Assembly (NCBI RefSeq): GCF_001931685.1
Contig: NZ_MOOY01000001.1
Span: forward strand, 372,001-436,000
Length of the DNA: 64,000 nt
Direction: 5' to 3'
Origin: Pararhizobium arenae
GTDB taxonomy: Bacteria > Pseudomonadota > Alphaproteobacteria > Rhizobiales > Rhizobiaceae
Position 1 is the stretch's first letter. Every line of letters starts with the position of its first letter. The notes beneath the pieces are model-generated. The model saw only the letters and a program-made list of their open reading frames with translations, did not search any database and was not told where the DNA came from. The translations under genes were made by a program, and so were the position numbers. This document shows, one piece after another, positions 27,109 through 37,544 of this stretch.

Positions 27109-29082
27109 TCAAGCCACGGCGGCAGCTAAATTGCCACTGTCCGGGCGCGCCTCATTTTGCAGGCGTACAAGCGTTTCCTCCAGCGGCATCGGTCGGCCGA
27201 AATAGTAACCCTGCATCACTCCGCATCCAAGGAGGCGCAAAATCGTCACCTGTTCCTGGGTTTCCATGCCCTCGATGACACAGACGCAATCGATGTTGCG
27301 GCAAAGATCGACGATCGTTCTGATGATGTTGCGGCTGAGGACATTGGTGTCGATATAGGTGATGAAGCTGCGATCGATCTTGATCTTGCGCAGCGGCAGA
27401 CGATGGACATGACTGAGGCTCGATTGTCCCGTACCGAAATCATCGAGCGCGATACCGATGCCGTGGTCCATCAGGCGGGTCAGATTCGAGCTGGCCAGCT
27501 CGAAATTGGCCATCACGGAGGTCTCGGTCACTTCAAAATCGAGATCTGACGCGTTGAAACCACTCTTGGCCAGCATGGTCAGAATGGCATCGATCGTCGC
27601 CGACGAAACGATATCCTTAGCCGAAAGGTTGAAGGAGAGCCGCGTACCGTCCGGCCATTGTCTCGCTGCATCGAGGGCTTTCGTGAAAAGCGCAAGTGTC
27701 ATTTGAGACATAAGCCCGGCGCGTTCGGCCGCCGGAATGAAGATGTCCGGTGTTATGCGTCCAAGGGACGGATTGTCCCAGCGGGCGAGGGCCTCGAAAC
27801 CGATCGTGGTGAGCGTTTGACTATCCACAAACGGCTGGAAGAGAACCGAAAGCTCCTTCTCCAGATCGGCATTCTTAAGCTCCTGATCGACCCGGCTGCG
27901 GCGGGTGATCTGATGGGCGTGCTCCTCGGAAAACAGGATGGCCTGTCCACAGCCGTATTGTTTTGCGTGATAAAGCGCGAAATCGGCGCGCTCGAACAAT
28001 TGGACGGCGTTTTGGCCACCTTCAGGAAAGCTGACGAGGCCGAGCGACGCCGAGACTTTGGCGGTGATGCCCTTGATGCAATACGGTTCACGAAGGCTCG
28101 CGCATATTCTGTCGGCAAGTGATTTGAGGTCGAGGTCGGATTGATCGTTTTCAATAAGCAAACCGAATTCGTCGCCGCCAAGTCGGGCCGCAAAGACGCC
28201 CTGTTCCGCAAACGCTCGCAAGCGACGGGCCGCTTCCATCAGCAGTTTGTCCCCAACTGCGTGTCCGAAGGCGTCGTTGACGGGCTTGAAGCCGTCCAGA
28301 TCGACAATACCCACCGCCAGTGTGCCTTGCCGTTCGGAGGCGTGCTGCAGGCGTCGAACAAATTCGGTACGGAATTGCCTCCGGTTCGGGAGTTCTGTGA
28401 GGCTGTCGATATTGGCCAGTCGGCGATTGTCGTCGCTGAGTGCCTGAAGCTGTTCCTGCTTCGCCAGGATCGCCTTTTGCGATTCGATCAGTTTGGTGAA
28501 CACGTCGTAGTGTTTCAGCAGGATGTAGACGAGCGGGATCGTGACGATGGCCATGTTGATGGCGATCGCCATGAAGACCGGGTTTCCCGTCGACAGGAAG
28601 AACAACGTGAACGGCACAAGCACGACCGCCGTGATCATCAGGGCGACGGTGCGCAGATGCATCAGGCAGAAGATGCAGCCAATAACCGTAATCGCCATGA
28701 AAAAGGCGACGTGGCTTTGGGTGTAGGCGTCACCATAGGGAAAGAGCGAAAGCGACCAGACCGTAAAGCCGGTGCCGATAGCGATGCCGACATAGACAAT
28801 GCTTTGAAGTTGCCTGACCGCTTGGCTGTGATCCGCTTCGGTTTGGCGGGTCAGCCACCAGCCGTGGATACGAATGCAGCATCCCAGACAAAGCGCAAGC
28901 GGCGCATAAACGGTCAGGTAAAGCGGAGCAATTTTGAAATGCGTGGCTGCCAATGCCACCGCATTCACCATCAACATGACGTAGAGCAGCGGAATCTGCC
29001 GCGTGAACGCGGCTTGCTGGGCCCTGATCAGTTCACGGTTTTCAGCATCGACCGCCAGAAACGCCCTCAAGCGACGAAACAT
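27109..29082 (-). CDS. GGDEF-EAL protein (c-di-GMP cyclase/phosphodiesterase) with membrane sensor
   Basis: A 657-residue protein. Residues 30-190 hold five or six membrane segments; a short coiled coil leads to a GGDEF domain with an intact GGDEF302-306 signature and an EAL domain beginning around 410, with Glu430-Ala-Leu and the downstream DFGTGQSSL loop intact. The position five residues before GGDEF lacks an RxxD inhibitory site. Both domains could therefore be active, and the net direction cannot be predicted. It is divergent from dksA and lies 57 bases upstream of the phosphatase gene. Confidence 0.92.
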   Translation of the reverse strand: MFRRLRAFLAVDAENRELIRAQQAAFTRQIPLLYVMLMVNAVALAATHFKIAPLYLTVYAPLALCLGCCIRIHGWWLTRQTEADHSQAVRQLQSIVYVGIAIGTGFTVWSLSLFPYGDAYTQSHVAFFMAITVIGCIFCLMHLRTVALMITAVVLVPFTLFFLSTGNPVFMAIAINMAIVTIPLVYILLKHYDVFTKLIESQKAILAKQEQLQALSDDNRRLANIDSLTELPNRRQFRTEFVRRLQHASERQGTLAVGIVDLDGFKPVNDAFGHAVGDKLLMEAARRLRAFAEQGVFAARLGGDEFGLLIENDQSDLDLKSLADRICASLREPYCIKGITAKVSASLGLVSFPEGGQNAVQLFERADFALYHAKQYGCGQAILFSEEHAHQITRRSRVDQELKNADLEKELSVLFQPFVDSQTLTTIGFEALARWDNPSLGRITPDIFIPAAERAGLMSQMTLALFTKALDAARQWPDGTRLSFNLSAKDIVSSATIDAILTMLAKSGFNASDLDFEVTETSVMANFELASSNLTRLMDHGIGIALDDFGTGQSSLSHVHRLPLRKIKIDRSFITYIDTNVLSRNIIRTIVDLCRNIDCVCVIEGMETQEQVTILRLLGCGVMQGYYFGRPMPLEETLVRLQNEARPDSGNLAAAVA

Positions 29083-29470
29083 CGACTTCTCTCCCAGTTT
29101 CGGGGCCCATCCTTACGTTAAAAGATGAAATATTACTGAAATATCCTTGAGATAGACAAAATGACCGAAACGAATCTTCGGGGTGTCGCAGAGGTAGGCC
29201 TAATCTTTGTGCAAGCCTTCGCATGGGCGTGTGTCGGAGGATTTCTTCGGTCCCCAGACAAAACAAGAGATTGCCGTGGCCTGGCGTAGAAACGTCGCGA
29301 GGCGTGTTTCCCCAGAATTTAGGTTGTTTGTAATTTTGCTGAAATATTAGCCGGTTAGCCTTTGTTCTATGCAATATTAAAAAGCTGGTATGCAAAATCC
29401 GGGAGGCTTGAAACCGAGCCTTCATGGGTCTATACACCCCGGCAATGAGATGTTCTTCAGGAGAATCGCG
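29083..29470. other. Divergent promoter region of the GGDEF-EAL gene and dksA
   Basis: About 390 AT-richer bases without a gene. The string CTGAAATAT occurs twice, near 29136 and 29338, flanking the region and facing the same way. I see no reliable promoter hexamers and no RNA gene. Minus-strand open frames here are random. Confidence 0.4.
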
Positions 29471-29890
29471 TTGAGTGAGAAGATCGATCTTAGTTCCTTT
29501 GTTCTTTCCGAAGACGAGGAATTCATGAATGCCAATCAGCGGGCATATTTCAGAGCAAAGCTGAATGCCTGGAAAAATGACATACTTCGTGAAGCCAGAG
29601 AAACACTGGGCCATCTCGCGGAGGAAAGTGCAAACCACCCGGATCTCGCCGACCGGGCCTCTTCCGAAACCGACAGGGCAATCGAACTGAGAGCCCGCGA
29701 TCGTCAGCGGAAGCTTATTTCCAAGATCGATGCAGCCTTGCAGCGTCTGGATGAGGGGACATACGGTTACTGCGAGGAAACCGGCGAACCCATCGGCCTA
29801 AAGCGACTGGACGCACGCCCGATCGCGACCTTGTCGATCGAGGCGCAGGAACGCCACGAGCGTCGAGAAAAAGTTTACCGGGATGAATAA
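29471..29890 (+). CDS. dksA: DksA-family RNA polymerase-binding regulator, single-Cys type
   Basis: A 139-residue secondary-channel regulator of RNA polymerase that works with ppGpp. I set the start at TTG 29471 because AGGAG lies seven bases upstream and the sequence from SEKIDLSSF onward is conserved-looking; ATG alternatives upstream lack a site. The coiled-coil tip carries DLADRASSETD. The zinc-finger region (YGYCEETGEPIGLKRLDARPIATLSIEA) keeps only one of the four Cys of E. coli DksA; the others are Thr, Ser and Ala, as in other alphaproteobacterial DksA proteins, so it probably does not bind zinc. A strong terminator follows. Confidence 0.93.
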   Translation: MSEKIDLSSFVLSEDEEFMNANQRAYFRAKLNAWKNDILREARETLGHLAEESANHPDLADRASSETDRAIELRARDRQRKLISKIDAALQRLDEGTYGYCEETGEPIGLKRLDARPIATLSIEAQERHERREKVYRDE

Positions 29891-29907
29891 TCCCGCGTAA
29901 GATGAAT

Positions 29908-29948
29908 GGGAGAGGGCGCGGGGCAACCTGCGCCTTTCCCTTTTTTTT
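29908..29948 (+). terminator. dksA terminator
   Basis: A GC-rich stem (GGGAGAGGGCGC against GCGCCTTTCCC, one bulge and G-U pairs) followed by eight T at 29941-29948, 18 bases after the dksA stop. Confidence 0.8.
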
Positions 29949-30039
29949 GGGAACTTTCCTGTGCTTGGCGGTGCGTCTTTCACAGACGGGCAACAAAGCT
30001 GGAGATATGAGCGGGTAGCCGAACCTTCTGGCGCCTCGT

Positions 30040-31008
30040 TCAGCGCTTCTCGCCTGCCGACATTTCCCCAAGCATTCTGTTCATTTCTTCTTCGAGCGTT
30101 GGCTCCGTGCGTTGCCGCGCAGCGCCTGATGCGGGTTCCTGCGCAACAGGTCCCGCGAACCGACCGCGAGGATCTGCCCCAACGCGAATGTCCGCGGAAC
30201 CGACGTTCAGTCGGCTGAGGTCTCCGGAAATCTCAGCATCGAGAATACGTTCAAAATCGGCGGCAGGCGTCTTCTGCTCCGGCGTGGGCGATGTCACAAC
30301 CGGCTGGGTCGATGGAAGGACGCGGTTACGCGCCGCCTCCAGAATATCTTCCGGCGTGCGCGCATGCTGAACGGTAAGGCCGGCCGGTGCAGACACCGCG
30401 GCCGCCGGTCTCGCGGGAACGGTAACAGTTGGCTGCTGCACAGGCCGCGCGGCCTGCGGTTCAGTGCGTGGGCGTTCGACGACCGGCTGGGCACCGCGGG
30501 CCTGCGGCGCCGGATCGAAGTTTTCACCATAGAGAACATTGCCCATGGCCGAAACCTGGGGGGCTGCCCGGCTCGCGGCAGGCTGAGGCTTCTGTTCCGG
30601 CTGCGCGACCGGTTGCGCGGCAGGCTGGCGGCGTTCCGCAACCGGTCGGGTTAAGGGAGCGGGCTGTTCCACTGAGGCGGTGTGGACCGCTGGCTGAGCA
30701 ACCAGCGGCACGCCGCCGCCCGCGATACGGCTCTCAATGACGATATCCGTCGGTCCGCCGATCATGACCAGATGTTCGACATCGTCGCGACGGATGAGAA
30801 CCAGCCGGCGACGCGTATCGACGGCGGCCGCATCCAGCACGGCAAGCCGGGGCTGTCTGTTCTTGCCGCCGCGGATGAAGGGCGAGGAAGGGCGGTTGCG
30901 AATGAACCAAAGCACGGCCACGAGGCACAGCAGGCCAAGCGCCACGACGCCGATGGCAAGGATGAACCGGCTACCGTTGGTCCCGACGATCTCTTCGATC
31001 ATGTCCAC
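30040..31008 (-). CDS. FliO-like single-span membrane protein with Pro/Ala/Gln-rich tail
   Basis: A 322-residue protein. One N-terminal membrane helix (about 15-36) is followed by a short domain resembling FliO (LAVLDAAAVDTRRRLVLIRRDDVEHLVMIGGPTDIVIES, residues 54-92). The remaining 230 residues are low-complexity, rich in Pro, Ala, Gln and Arg, and likely disordered. FliO normally assists the flagellar export gate, but no flagellar gene is nearby, so the protein may serve another envelope role. It diverges from cckA. Confidence 0.65.
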   Translation of the reverse strand: MDMIEEIVGTNGSRFILAIGVVALGLLCLVAVLWFIRNRPSSPFIRGGKNRQPRLAVLDAAAVDTRRRLVLIRRDDVEHLVMIGGPTDIVIESRIAGGGVPLVAQPAVHTASVEQPAPLTRPVAERRQPAAQPVAQPEQKPQPAASRAAPQVSAMGNVLYGENFDPAPQARGAQPVVERPRTEPQAARPVQQPTVTVPARPAAAVSAPAGLTVQHARTPEDILEAARNRVLPSTQPVVTSPTPEQKTPAADFERILDAEISGDLSRLNVGSADIRVGADPRGRFAGPVAQEPASGAARQRTEPTLEEEMNRMLGEMSAGEKR

Positions 31009-31322
31009 TTCTCCTTACGCCCTGAAAAAATCTTATCTATTTGACGGCTTTTTGCCGTCGTACACAAGCAGCGGCGCACTGTTCTACAAAATGAGCAGGG
31101 GTATGGCGATACCGGTTAAGCACTTGCAGCATATTCCCTGTGAATGATCCACGCAGGTTTGGCGCAGGCGCTTTGTGCTATTCCCCCCGACTGTTAAAGA
31201 TGATTCTTGCGGATAATCCGGTGTGCCGGGTCAAAGGCATGCTCGGACTATGCGCCCATGAAGGTGTGCCGGGCGATCGTATGTCATCAAGGCGATCTAT
31301 AACCGCGCAAACGAGGTTTTTT
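31009..31322. other. Upstream region of the FliO-like gene and cckA
   Basis: About 310 bases without a gene. A GACGGC-TTTTT-GCCGTC inverted repeat lies at 31043-31059, close to the start of the FliO-like gene. The open frame that joins cckA upstream (from 31140) lacks a binding site and conserved sequence. Confidence 0.4.
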
Positions 31323-33914
31323 ATGGCGAAGTCGGGGCAGTCAGGCGAGCAGTACATGCCGATCGTGGATCGGGGCGCCCGGCCGGGTACGGTTTTGCGG
31401 ATCATTCTGCTCGCGATCGTGCTGACGATTTCCGCGGCTGCCTTTGTCGTCTTCAAGAACCAGCTGGAAAACGAGATCGTTCTGGGCATTCTCGGCGTTC
31501 TGGCGATGGTCGGAATATTCTTCCTCGTTTCCTCGATTATCGGTTTCATCGAGGTCATGCCGCAATCCCGCCCGGACGATCTCGCGCGCGCCTTTCTGGA
31601 CGGCCACGAGGATGGAACGGTTGTGACCGACCGAAAGGGGCGTATCGTATATGCGAATGCGGCCTACGGCGCGCTCACCGGCGCGACGAAGTCGTCCGAC
31701 ATCCAGTCCCTGGAAACGATCCTATCGCGCAATCGCGAGGCGACAGAGGCGATCTACAGGCTGACCAACGGACTTCACGAGGGCAAGGCCGGTCACGAAG
31801 AGTTCCGGCTTATGAAGCCGCTGAAGGCCACGGGCAGCCCCTCCGGTTCCGGTGCGCACTGGTTTCGCCTGAAGGCGGGGGTTCTTCCGACGGAGGACAC
31901 GCAGAAATCGCCGCTTTATATCTGGCAGATATCCGACATCACCTCCGAACGGGACGATCAGGAGCGGTTCTTCAAGGAACTGCAGAACGCGATCGATTAT
32001 CTCGATCATGCTCCAGCCGGATTTTTCTCTGCCGGCAAAAAGGGCGAGATATTCTACATCAACGCCACTCTGGCGGATTGGCTCGGCCTTGACCTCACCA
32101 AGTTCCAGCCCGGTTTGATGAGCATCGCCGATCTCGTGGCGGGCGAGGGCTTGGCACTGGTGCAGTCGGTTCAGGCCGAGCCGGGTTTGAAAAAGACCAA
32201 AATCCTCGATCTTGATTTGCGCAAGGCAAACGGCCAGAGTTTCCCGGTTCGCATGGTCCATCGCGTCTCTTCGATGCGGGACGGCGCGCCGGGGGAAAGC
32301 CGGACGATCGTGCTGGCGCGCGCGGGTGATGACGAGGGCGATCAATCCGCATCCATTGCAACGATGCGCTTTACCCGCTTCTTCAACAATACGCCGATGG
32401 CCATTGCCTCCGTAGACGGCGACGGGCGGATTCTGCGAACCAACGCGCCCTTCCTGAAACTGTTTTCGGCCGTTGTCTCGCAGGACGACATGGAGCGGGG
32501 TGCGCTGCTGGAGGCTGTGGTTCACGAGAGCGAGCGTACGCATCTCAGAGAGGCACTGCTGGCCGCCAAGGACCGCCAGAGCGACATTGCACCGATCGAT
32601 GCGCTTCACCCGACCGATGAGACCCGGCATTTCCGGTTTTACGTTCATGCTGTCGTCGATCAGAGCGAGCAGGCGCCGGAGGAAGCGGCAATTGTGTACG
32701 CCGTCGAGGTCACCGAGCAAAAGGCGCTCGAGACGCATATGGCGCAGACCCAGAAGATGAATGCCGTGGGTACGCTGGCAGGCGGTATCGCCCACGATTT
32801 CAACAACGTTCTCACCGCGATCCTCTTGTCGTCGGACCATCTCCTGCTTTCGGCGCGTCCCTCGGATGCCAGCTTTGCGGATCTCATGGAGATCAAGCGC
32901 AACGCCAATCGCGCCGCTGTGCTGGTGCGTCAATTGCTCGCCTTCTCCCGCAAGCAGACGATGCGCCCGACCGTGCTGAACATGACGGACGTGGTCGGCG
33001 ACCTGCGCATGCTCGTCGATCGTATGACCGGAACCAACGTCAAGCTTGAGGTCGATTACGGTCGCGACCTGTGGCCGGTTAAGACCGATCTCGGCCAGTT
33101 CGAGCAGGTGGTGCTCAATCTCGCCGTCAACGCGCGCGATGCGATGCCCCATGGCGGCACCATCACACTCCGGACCCGCAATCTGCCGGCATCGGATGTC
33201 GCCGCGCTCAATCGTCGCGACCTGCCGGAGGCGGATTATGTGATGATCGAGGTGCAGGACCAGGGTACGGGCATCGCGCCGGAAATCCTGGACAAGATTT
33301 TTGAACCGTTCTTTACCACCAAGGAAGTCGGCAAGGGCACAGGCCTCGGGCTTTCCATGGTCTACGGCATCGTCCAGCAGTCTGGCGGCTATATTTATCC
33401 GGATTCGGAAGTCGGGAAGGGAACCACGTTCCACATCCTTCTGCCCCGTCATATCGAAGAGCCTGTTGTTGGAGCAGAGAATTCCGGCGTTCCGCCGGCG
33501 CCGGTTGCGGCCGTTGTCGCCCAGGAACCGACCGACCTGACGGGCGATTCCGCTGTCGTCCTGTTGGTCGAGGACGAGGAGGCCGTTCGGCGCGGCGGCA
33601 AACGCATGCTCGAAACCCGCGGATATACGGTGTACGAGGCCGGATCCGGTGTCGAGGCGCTGGAGGTCATGGAAGAACTGAATGGTGCGGTCGATATCGT
33701 CGTATCGGACGTCGTCATGCCGGAAATGGATGGGCCGAGCCTTCTGCGGGAACTGCGCAAGAGCTATCCCGACCTGAAATTCATCTTTGTCTCCGGTTAT
33801 GCGGAGGATGCCTTTGCAAAGAATCTGCCGGCCGACGCGAAATTCGGGTTTCTGCCAAAGCCGTTTTCATTGAAACAGCTCGCCGTGGCAGTACGCGAGA
33901 TGCTGGATTCCTGA
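31323..33914 (+). CDS. cckA: Hybrid sensor kinase CckA, cell-cycle master kinase
   Basis: An 863-residue hybrid histidine kinase that heads the CckA-ChpT-CtrA/CpdR phosphorelay. Two membrane helices (about 23-43 and 52-77), tandem PAS-like regions, the HisKA helix with phospho-acceptor His491 in [19 protein letters not shown], an HATPase with ARDAMP (N-box region), DQGTGI and [12 protein letters not shown], and a C-terminal receiver with Asp796 in [14 protein letters not shown]. The start at 31323 (MAKSGQ) follows ACGAGG; upstream in-frame sequence is non-coding in character. CckA is essential in related species. Target genes such as chpT and ctrA are outside the window. Confidence 0.95.
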   Translation: MAKSGQSGEQYMPIVDRGARPGTVLRIILLAIVLTISAAAFVVFKNQLENEIVLGILGVLAMVGIFFLVSSIIGFIEVMPQSRPDDLARAFLDGHEDGTVVTDRKGRIVYANAAYGALTGATKSSDIQSLETILSRNREATEAIYRLTNGLHEGKAGHEEFRLMKPLKATGSPSGSGAHWFRLKAGVLPTEDTQKSPLYIWQISDITSERDDQERFFKELQNAIDYLDHAPAGFFSAGKKGEIFYINATLADWLGLDLTKFQPGLMSIADLVAGEGLALVQSVQAEPGLKKTKILDLDLRKANGQSFPVRMVHRVSSMRDGAPGESRTIVLARAGDDEGDQSASIATMRFTRFFNNTPMAIASVDGDGRILRTNAPFLKLFSAVVSQDDMERGALLEAVVHESERTHLREALLAAKDRQSDIAPIDALHPTDETRHFRFYVHAVVDQSEQAPEEAAIVYAVEVTEQKALETHMAQTQKMNAVGTLAGGIAHDFNNVLTAILLSSDHLLLSARPSDASFADLMEIKRNANRAAVLVRQLLAFSRKQTMRPTVLNMTDVVGDLRMLVDRMTGTNVKLEVDYGRDLWPVKTDLGQFEQVVLNLAVNARDAMPHGGTITLRTRNLPASDVAALNRRDLPEADYVMIEVQDQGTGIAPEILDKIFEPFFTTKEVGKGTGLGLSMVYGIVQQSGGYIYPDSEVGKGTTFHILLPRHIEEPVVGAENSGVPPAPVAAVVAQEPTDLTGDSAVVLLVEDEEAVRRGGKRMLETRGYTVYEAGSGVEALEVMEELNGAVDIVVSDVVMPEMDGPSLLRELRKSYPDLKFIFVSGYAEDAFAKNLPADAKFGFLPKPFSLKQLAVAVREMLDS

Positions 33915-33944
33915 CACAGACGAGAGATGGCCTGACGAATGAAA

Positions 33945-33972
33945 AAAAGCCGCATGTCGCCACGCGGCTTTT
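33945..33972. terminator. Bidirectional terminator between cckA and psuG
   Basis: AAAAGCCGC / GCGGCTTTT, nine perfect pairs around a 10-base loop. The T-run is longer on the minus strand (seven), which favours termination of psuG, but it can also end cckA transcripts. Confidence 0.75.
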
Positions 33973-34010
33973 GGAGGCTATGGGCGGCTGACTGCCGCAC
34001 CGGGTTGTCT

Positions 34011-34934
34011 TTACGCCATTGCGACCGCGATTTCGGCGGCGAGGCGGGCGTTGTTTTCCACCAGCGCGATGTTGGTTTCAAGGCTGCGGCCATCAGTGAT
34101 GTGGTAGATGCTGTCCAGCAGGTAAGGCGTCACGGCCTTGCCGGTGATGCCGTCTCTATCGGCGTTATCGAGCGCACGGCCGATATAGATTTCCATTTCC
34201 TCGCGCGGAATTTCGCTGGCTTCCGGAACCGGATTGGCGATCAGCATGCCGCCTTCGATACCGAGCAGCTCGCGGGTTTTCTGGAAGTTCGCGATGGCGG
34301 CCGGGCTGTTGAGCATCAGCGGGCTTTTCAGGCCGGAATCACGAGACCAGAACGCCGGGAAGATGTCGCTGTCATAGGTGACGACGGGAACGCCGCGCGT
34401 TTCCAGAACTTCCAGCGTCTTTGGAATATCAAGGATAGCCTTCGCGCCCGCACAGACCACGATAACGCCTGTACGGCCCAGTTCTTCCAGATCCGCCGAA
34501 ATATCGAATGATTCCTCGGCCTTCCTGTGGACACCGCCAATGCCGCCGGTCGCAAAAACCCGAATACCGGCGCATGCAGCAGCGATCATGGTTGCAGCGA
34601 CGGTCGTCGCGCCGGTGCGACGCTCCGCAATCGCAAAGGCGATGTCGGCGCGGGATACCTTCATGGCGCCCGTCGTCTTCGCCAGAGCTTCCAGCTTGTC
34701 CGGGTTGAGGCCGATATGCAGAACGCCGTCGATAACGGCGATCGTGGCCGGTACAGCACCTTCCTGACGGATGATCGCTTCGACACTTCGGGCCATATCG
34801 AGGTTGCCCGGGTATGGCATGCCATGGGTAATGATGGTTGATTCCAGCGCCACGATCGGCGCGTTGCGCGCCTTGGCGGCCGCGACCTCGTCGGAATATT
34901 CCATGGGCAGGAAGGGGGAGGCGGGCTTGGTCAT
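34011..34934 (-). CDS. psuG: Pseudouridine-5'-phosphate glycosidase
   Basis: A 307-residue enzyme that splits pseudouridine 5'-phosphate into uracil and ribose 5-phosphate. The opening VALESTIITHGMPYPGN, the TVAATMIAA and ATGGIGGVHR segments and the SPLMLNSPAAIANF end are typical of PsuG/YeiN. It follows the kinase gene by 100 bases on the same strand, completing a two-step pseudouridine catabolic pathway that recycles modified nucleoside from RNA turnover. Confidence 0.95.
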   Translation of the reverse strand: MTKPASPFLPMEYSDEVAAAKARNAPIVALESTIITHGMPYPGNLDMARSVEAIIRQEGAVPATIAVIDGVLHIGLNPDKLEALAKTTGAMKVSRADIAFAIAERRTGATTVAATMIAAACAGIRVFATGGIGGVHRKAEESFDISADLEELGRTGVIVVCAGAKAILDIPKTLEVLETRGVPVVTYDSDIFPAFWSRDSGLKSPLMLNSPAAIANFQKTRELLGIEGGMLIANPVPEASEIPREEMEIYIGRALDNADRDGITGKAVTPYLLDSIYHITDGRSLETNIALVENNARLAAEIAVAMA

Positions 34935-35034
34935 CGTTTGTCCTTTGTGCGATCTGCTTCTTCAAACACTGCTGCCGGGCCTTGTTTACAAGGGGTGCTC
35001 ATCACGTTGGAGCCGCCGGCGCAGAAAAGCGGGT

Positions 35035-35982
35035 TCATGACAGGATTTCTGCTTCCGGTACAAGCGCTATTGCCGATTTCAGTTCTTGTTGGTTCATATT
35101 TTCCGACACGGCAAGCGGGGAGGCCACGGTCAGGCGTGCTGCCGCGACACCCGTGCGAAGGCTCTCGCCGACAGAACTTCCTTGAAGCAAGGCAAAAAGA
35201 AAACCGGAGGCAAGCGCATCGCCGGCGCCGGTGACGTCGCCAAGGGCATCGAGCCGTGGCGGCACGATTGAGGCGACCTCATGGCCACGGAAGGCGACAA
35301 CGGCTCGTCCGCCGCGCGTGACAACGCCGCCCTTCAAGCCGCTTTCACGCAAGAGTACAGGCCATTCCTTGGCATCGGTCACATCTTGGCCCGTCACAGC
35401 ACGCGCCTCCGCCTCGTTCATGAAGAGAAAATCGAGATAAGCGAGGCTTGGCAGCAGGCGTATGACCTTGGCCGGGGAAATCGCGATCGCCGCGACGATC
35501 TTGCCTTGCGTGTGCGCATTCTGTGTCAGGGCGGCGAGCGTTTCTGCGGGCAGGTTTGCGTCGGTAAGGATGAGGCCGCTTTCCGAGATCGTCTCGCGCA
35601 GGGCACGCTGGCGAAGCCGGCGTGGTGAAAAAAGGTTGTAAAGCTCCATGTCCGCCAGCGCGATGACAAGATTTCCGTCGTTCTCTATGATTGCGGTGTA
35701 GCTGGGCGTGCGGCGGTCGAGGAATGTGAAGGGGCGGTCGTCGACGCCGGCTGCCAGCGCGGCGCTGCTCACCATCTCGCCAACGGAATCGCCGCCGCGC
35801 GGGCTGATCATACGGACATCCAATCCCAGGCGGGCGAGATTTCTCGCCGCGTTGAAGCCGCCGCCGCCAGCTTCCTCGAACCATGCGCCGGGGTTGCTGG
35901 CGCCCGCAACCGTCGTTCCGAAGATGCGTCCCCTGCGATCGATATGGGCGCCGCCGAAAACGGTAATGATCTGAGATTTCAT
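35035..35982 (-). CDS. psuK: PfkB-family kinase, probable pseudouridine kinase
   Basis: A 315-residue ribokinase-fold protein from the ATG at 35982 (MKSQIITVFGG), preceded by AGGAAAA. It has the N-terminal GGGGFNAARNLARLG substrate region and the C-terminal DVTGAGDALASGFLFALL signature with the catalytic Asp. Its place upstream of psuG makes pseudouridine the likely substrate; the fold alone would allow other sugars or nucleosides. Confidence 0.88.
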   Translation of the reverse strand: MKSQIITVFGGAHIDRRGRIFGTTVAGASNPGAWFEEAGGGGFNAARNLARLGLDVRMISPRGGDSVGEMVSSAALAAGVDDRPFTFLDRRTPSYTAIIENDGNLVIALADMELYNLFSPRRLRQRALRETISESGLILTDANLPAETLAALTQNAHTQGKIVAAIAISPAKVIRLLPSLAYLDFLFMNEAEARAVTGQDVTDAKEWPVLLRESGLKGGVVTRGGRAVVAFRGHEVASIVPPRLDALGDVTGAGDALASGFLFALLQGSSVGESLRTGVAAARLTVASPLAVSENMNQQELKSAIALVPEAEILS

Positions 35983-36136
35983 GCTTTTTCCTGCTATGCG
36001 TGCCGTGGCCGATTCGGCGTTGAACTGCTGGTCACCATCACCAATCTCCGACAAACGTCACCGGTTGTGCGGGGATCTGGAACAATAAAAGAACGCAGAC
36101 CATTTTTCCTTTTTCCTACAGAGGTTTGATTGCCTC

Positions 36137-36165
36137 TTGCGAGATGAGAACAAATAGAGTACATA
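36137..36165 (+). promoter_or_regulatory. recA promoter
   Basis: TTGCGA (36137-36142), a 17-base spacer and TACATA (36160-36165) form a sigma-70-type promoter 57 bases before the recA start. The SOS box sits within it. Confidence 0.7.
36148..36162. promoter_or_regulatory. LexA (SOS) box of recA
   Basis: GAAC-N7-GTAC, one base from the alphaproteobacterial LexA consensus GAAC-N7-GAAC. It lies in the promoter spacer and overlaps the -10 box, so LexA would block RNA polymerase until DNA damage. Confidence 0.75.
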
Positions 36166-36221
36166 GCTTTCATCAGCGGCTTGATTGCCTCTATAGCTCC
36201 AATAACCTAAAGGTGGATCGA

Positions 36222-37313
<1,092 letters not shown>

Positions 37314-37346
37314 TTTGAGCGATTTTCCTGCATTGTATTAATCTGG

Positions 37347-37381
37347 CCGGCCGTTTCCTCTGGAACGGCCGGTTTTCTTTT
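37347..37381 (+). terminator. recA terminator
   Basis: CCGGCCGTT / AACGGCCGG perfect nine-pair stem extended by a bulged CC/GG, then TTTTCTTTT, 33 bases after the recA stop. Confidence 0.88.
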
Positions 37382-37544
37382 GCCGGCTGGACAGGCATTT
37401 GTGTGAACGATAAAAGCCGTTGTTCCAAAGGGGCGGAGAAGGATCGGCGGCATATCGGTCGATCCTGAACGTATTCAACTGTTTTCCACTTGCGGATCGG
37501 CCAGACGGCCGCAGGCGGGCTGATGTGAAGGTAAAGGGCGCAAG

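Noticed and set aside
31722..33452. 576-codon minus-strand frame
   Set aside because: Antisense to cckA; composition typical of the reverse strand of a GC-rich gene.
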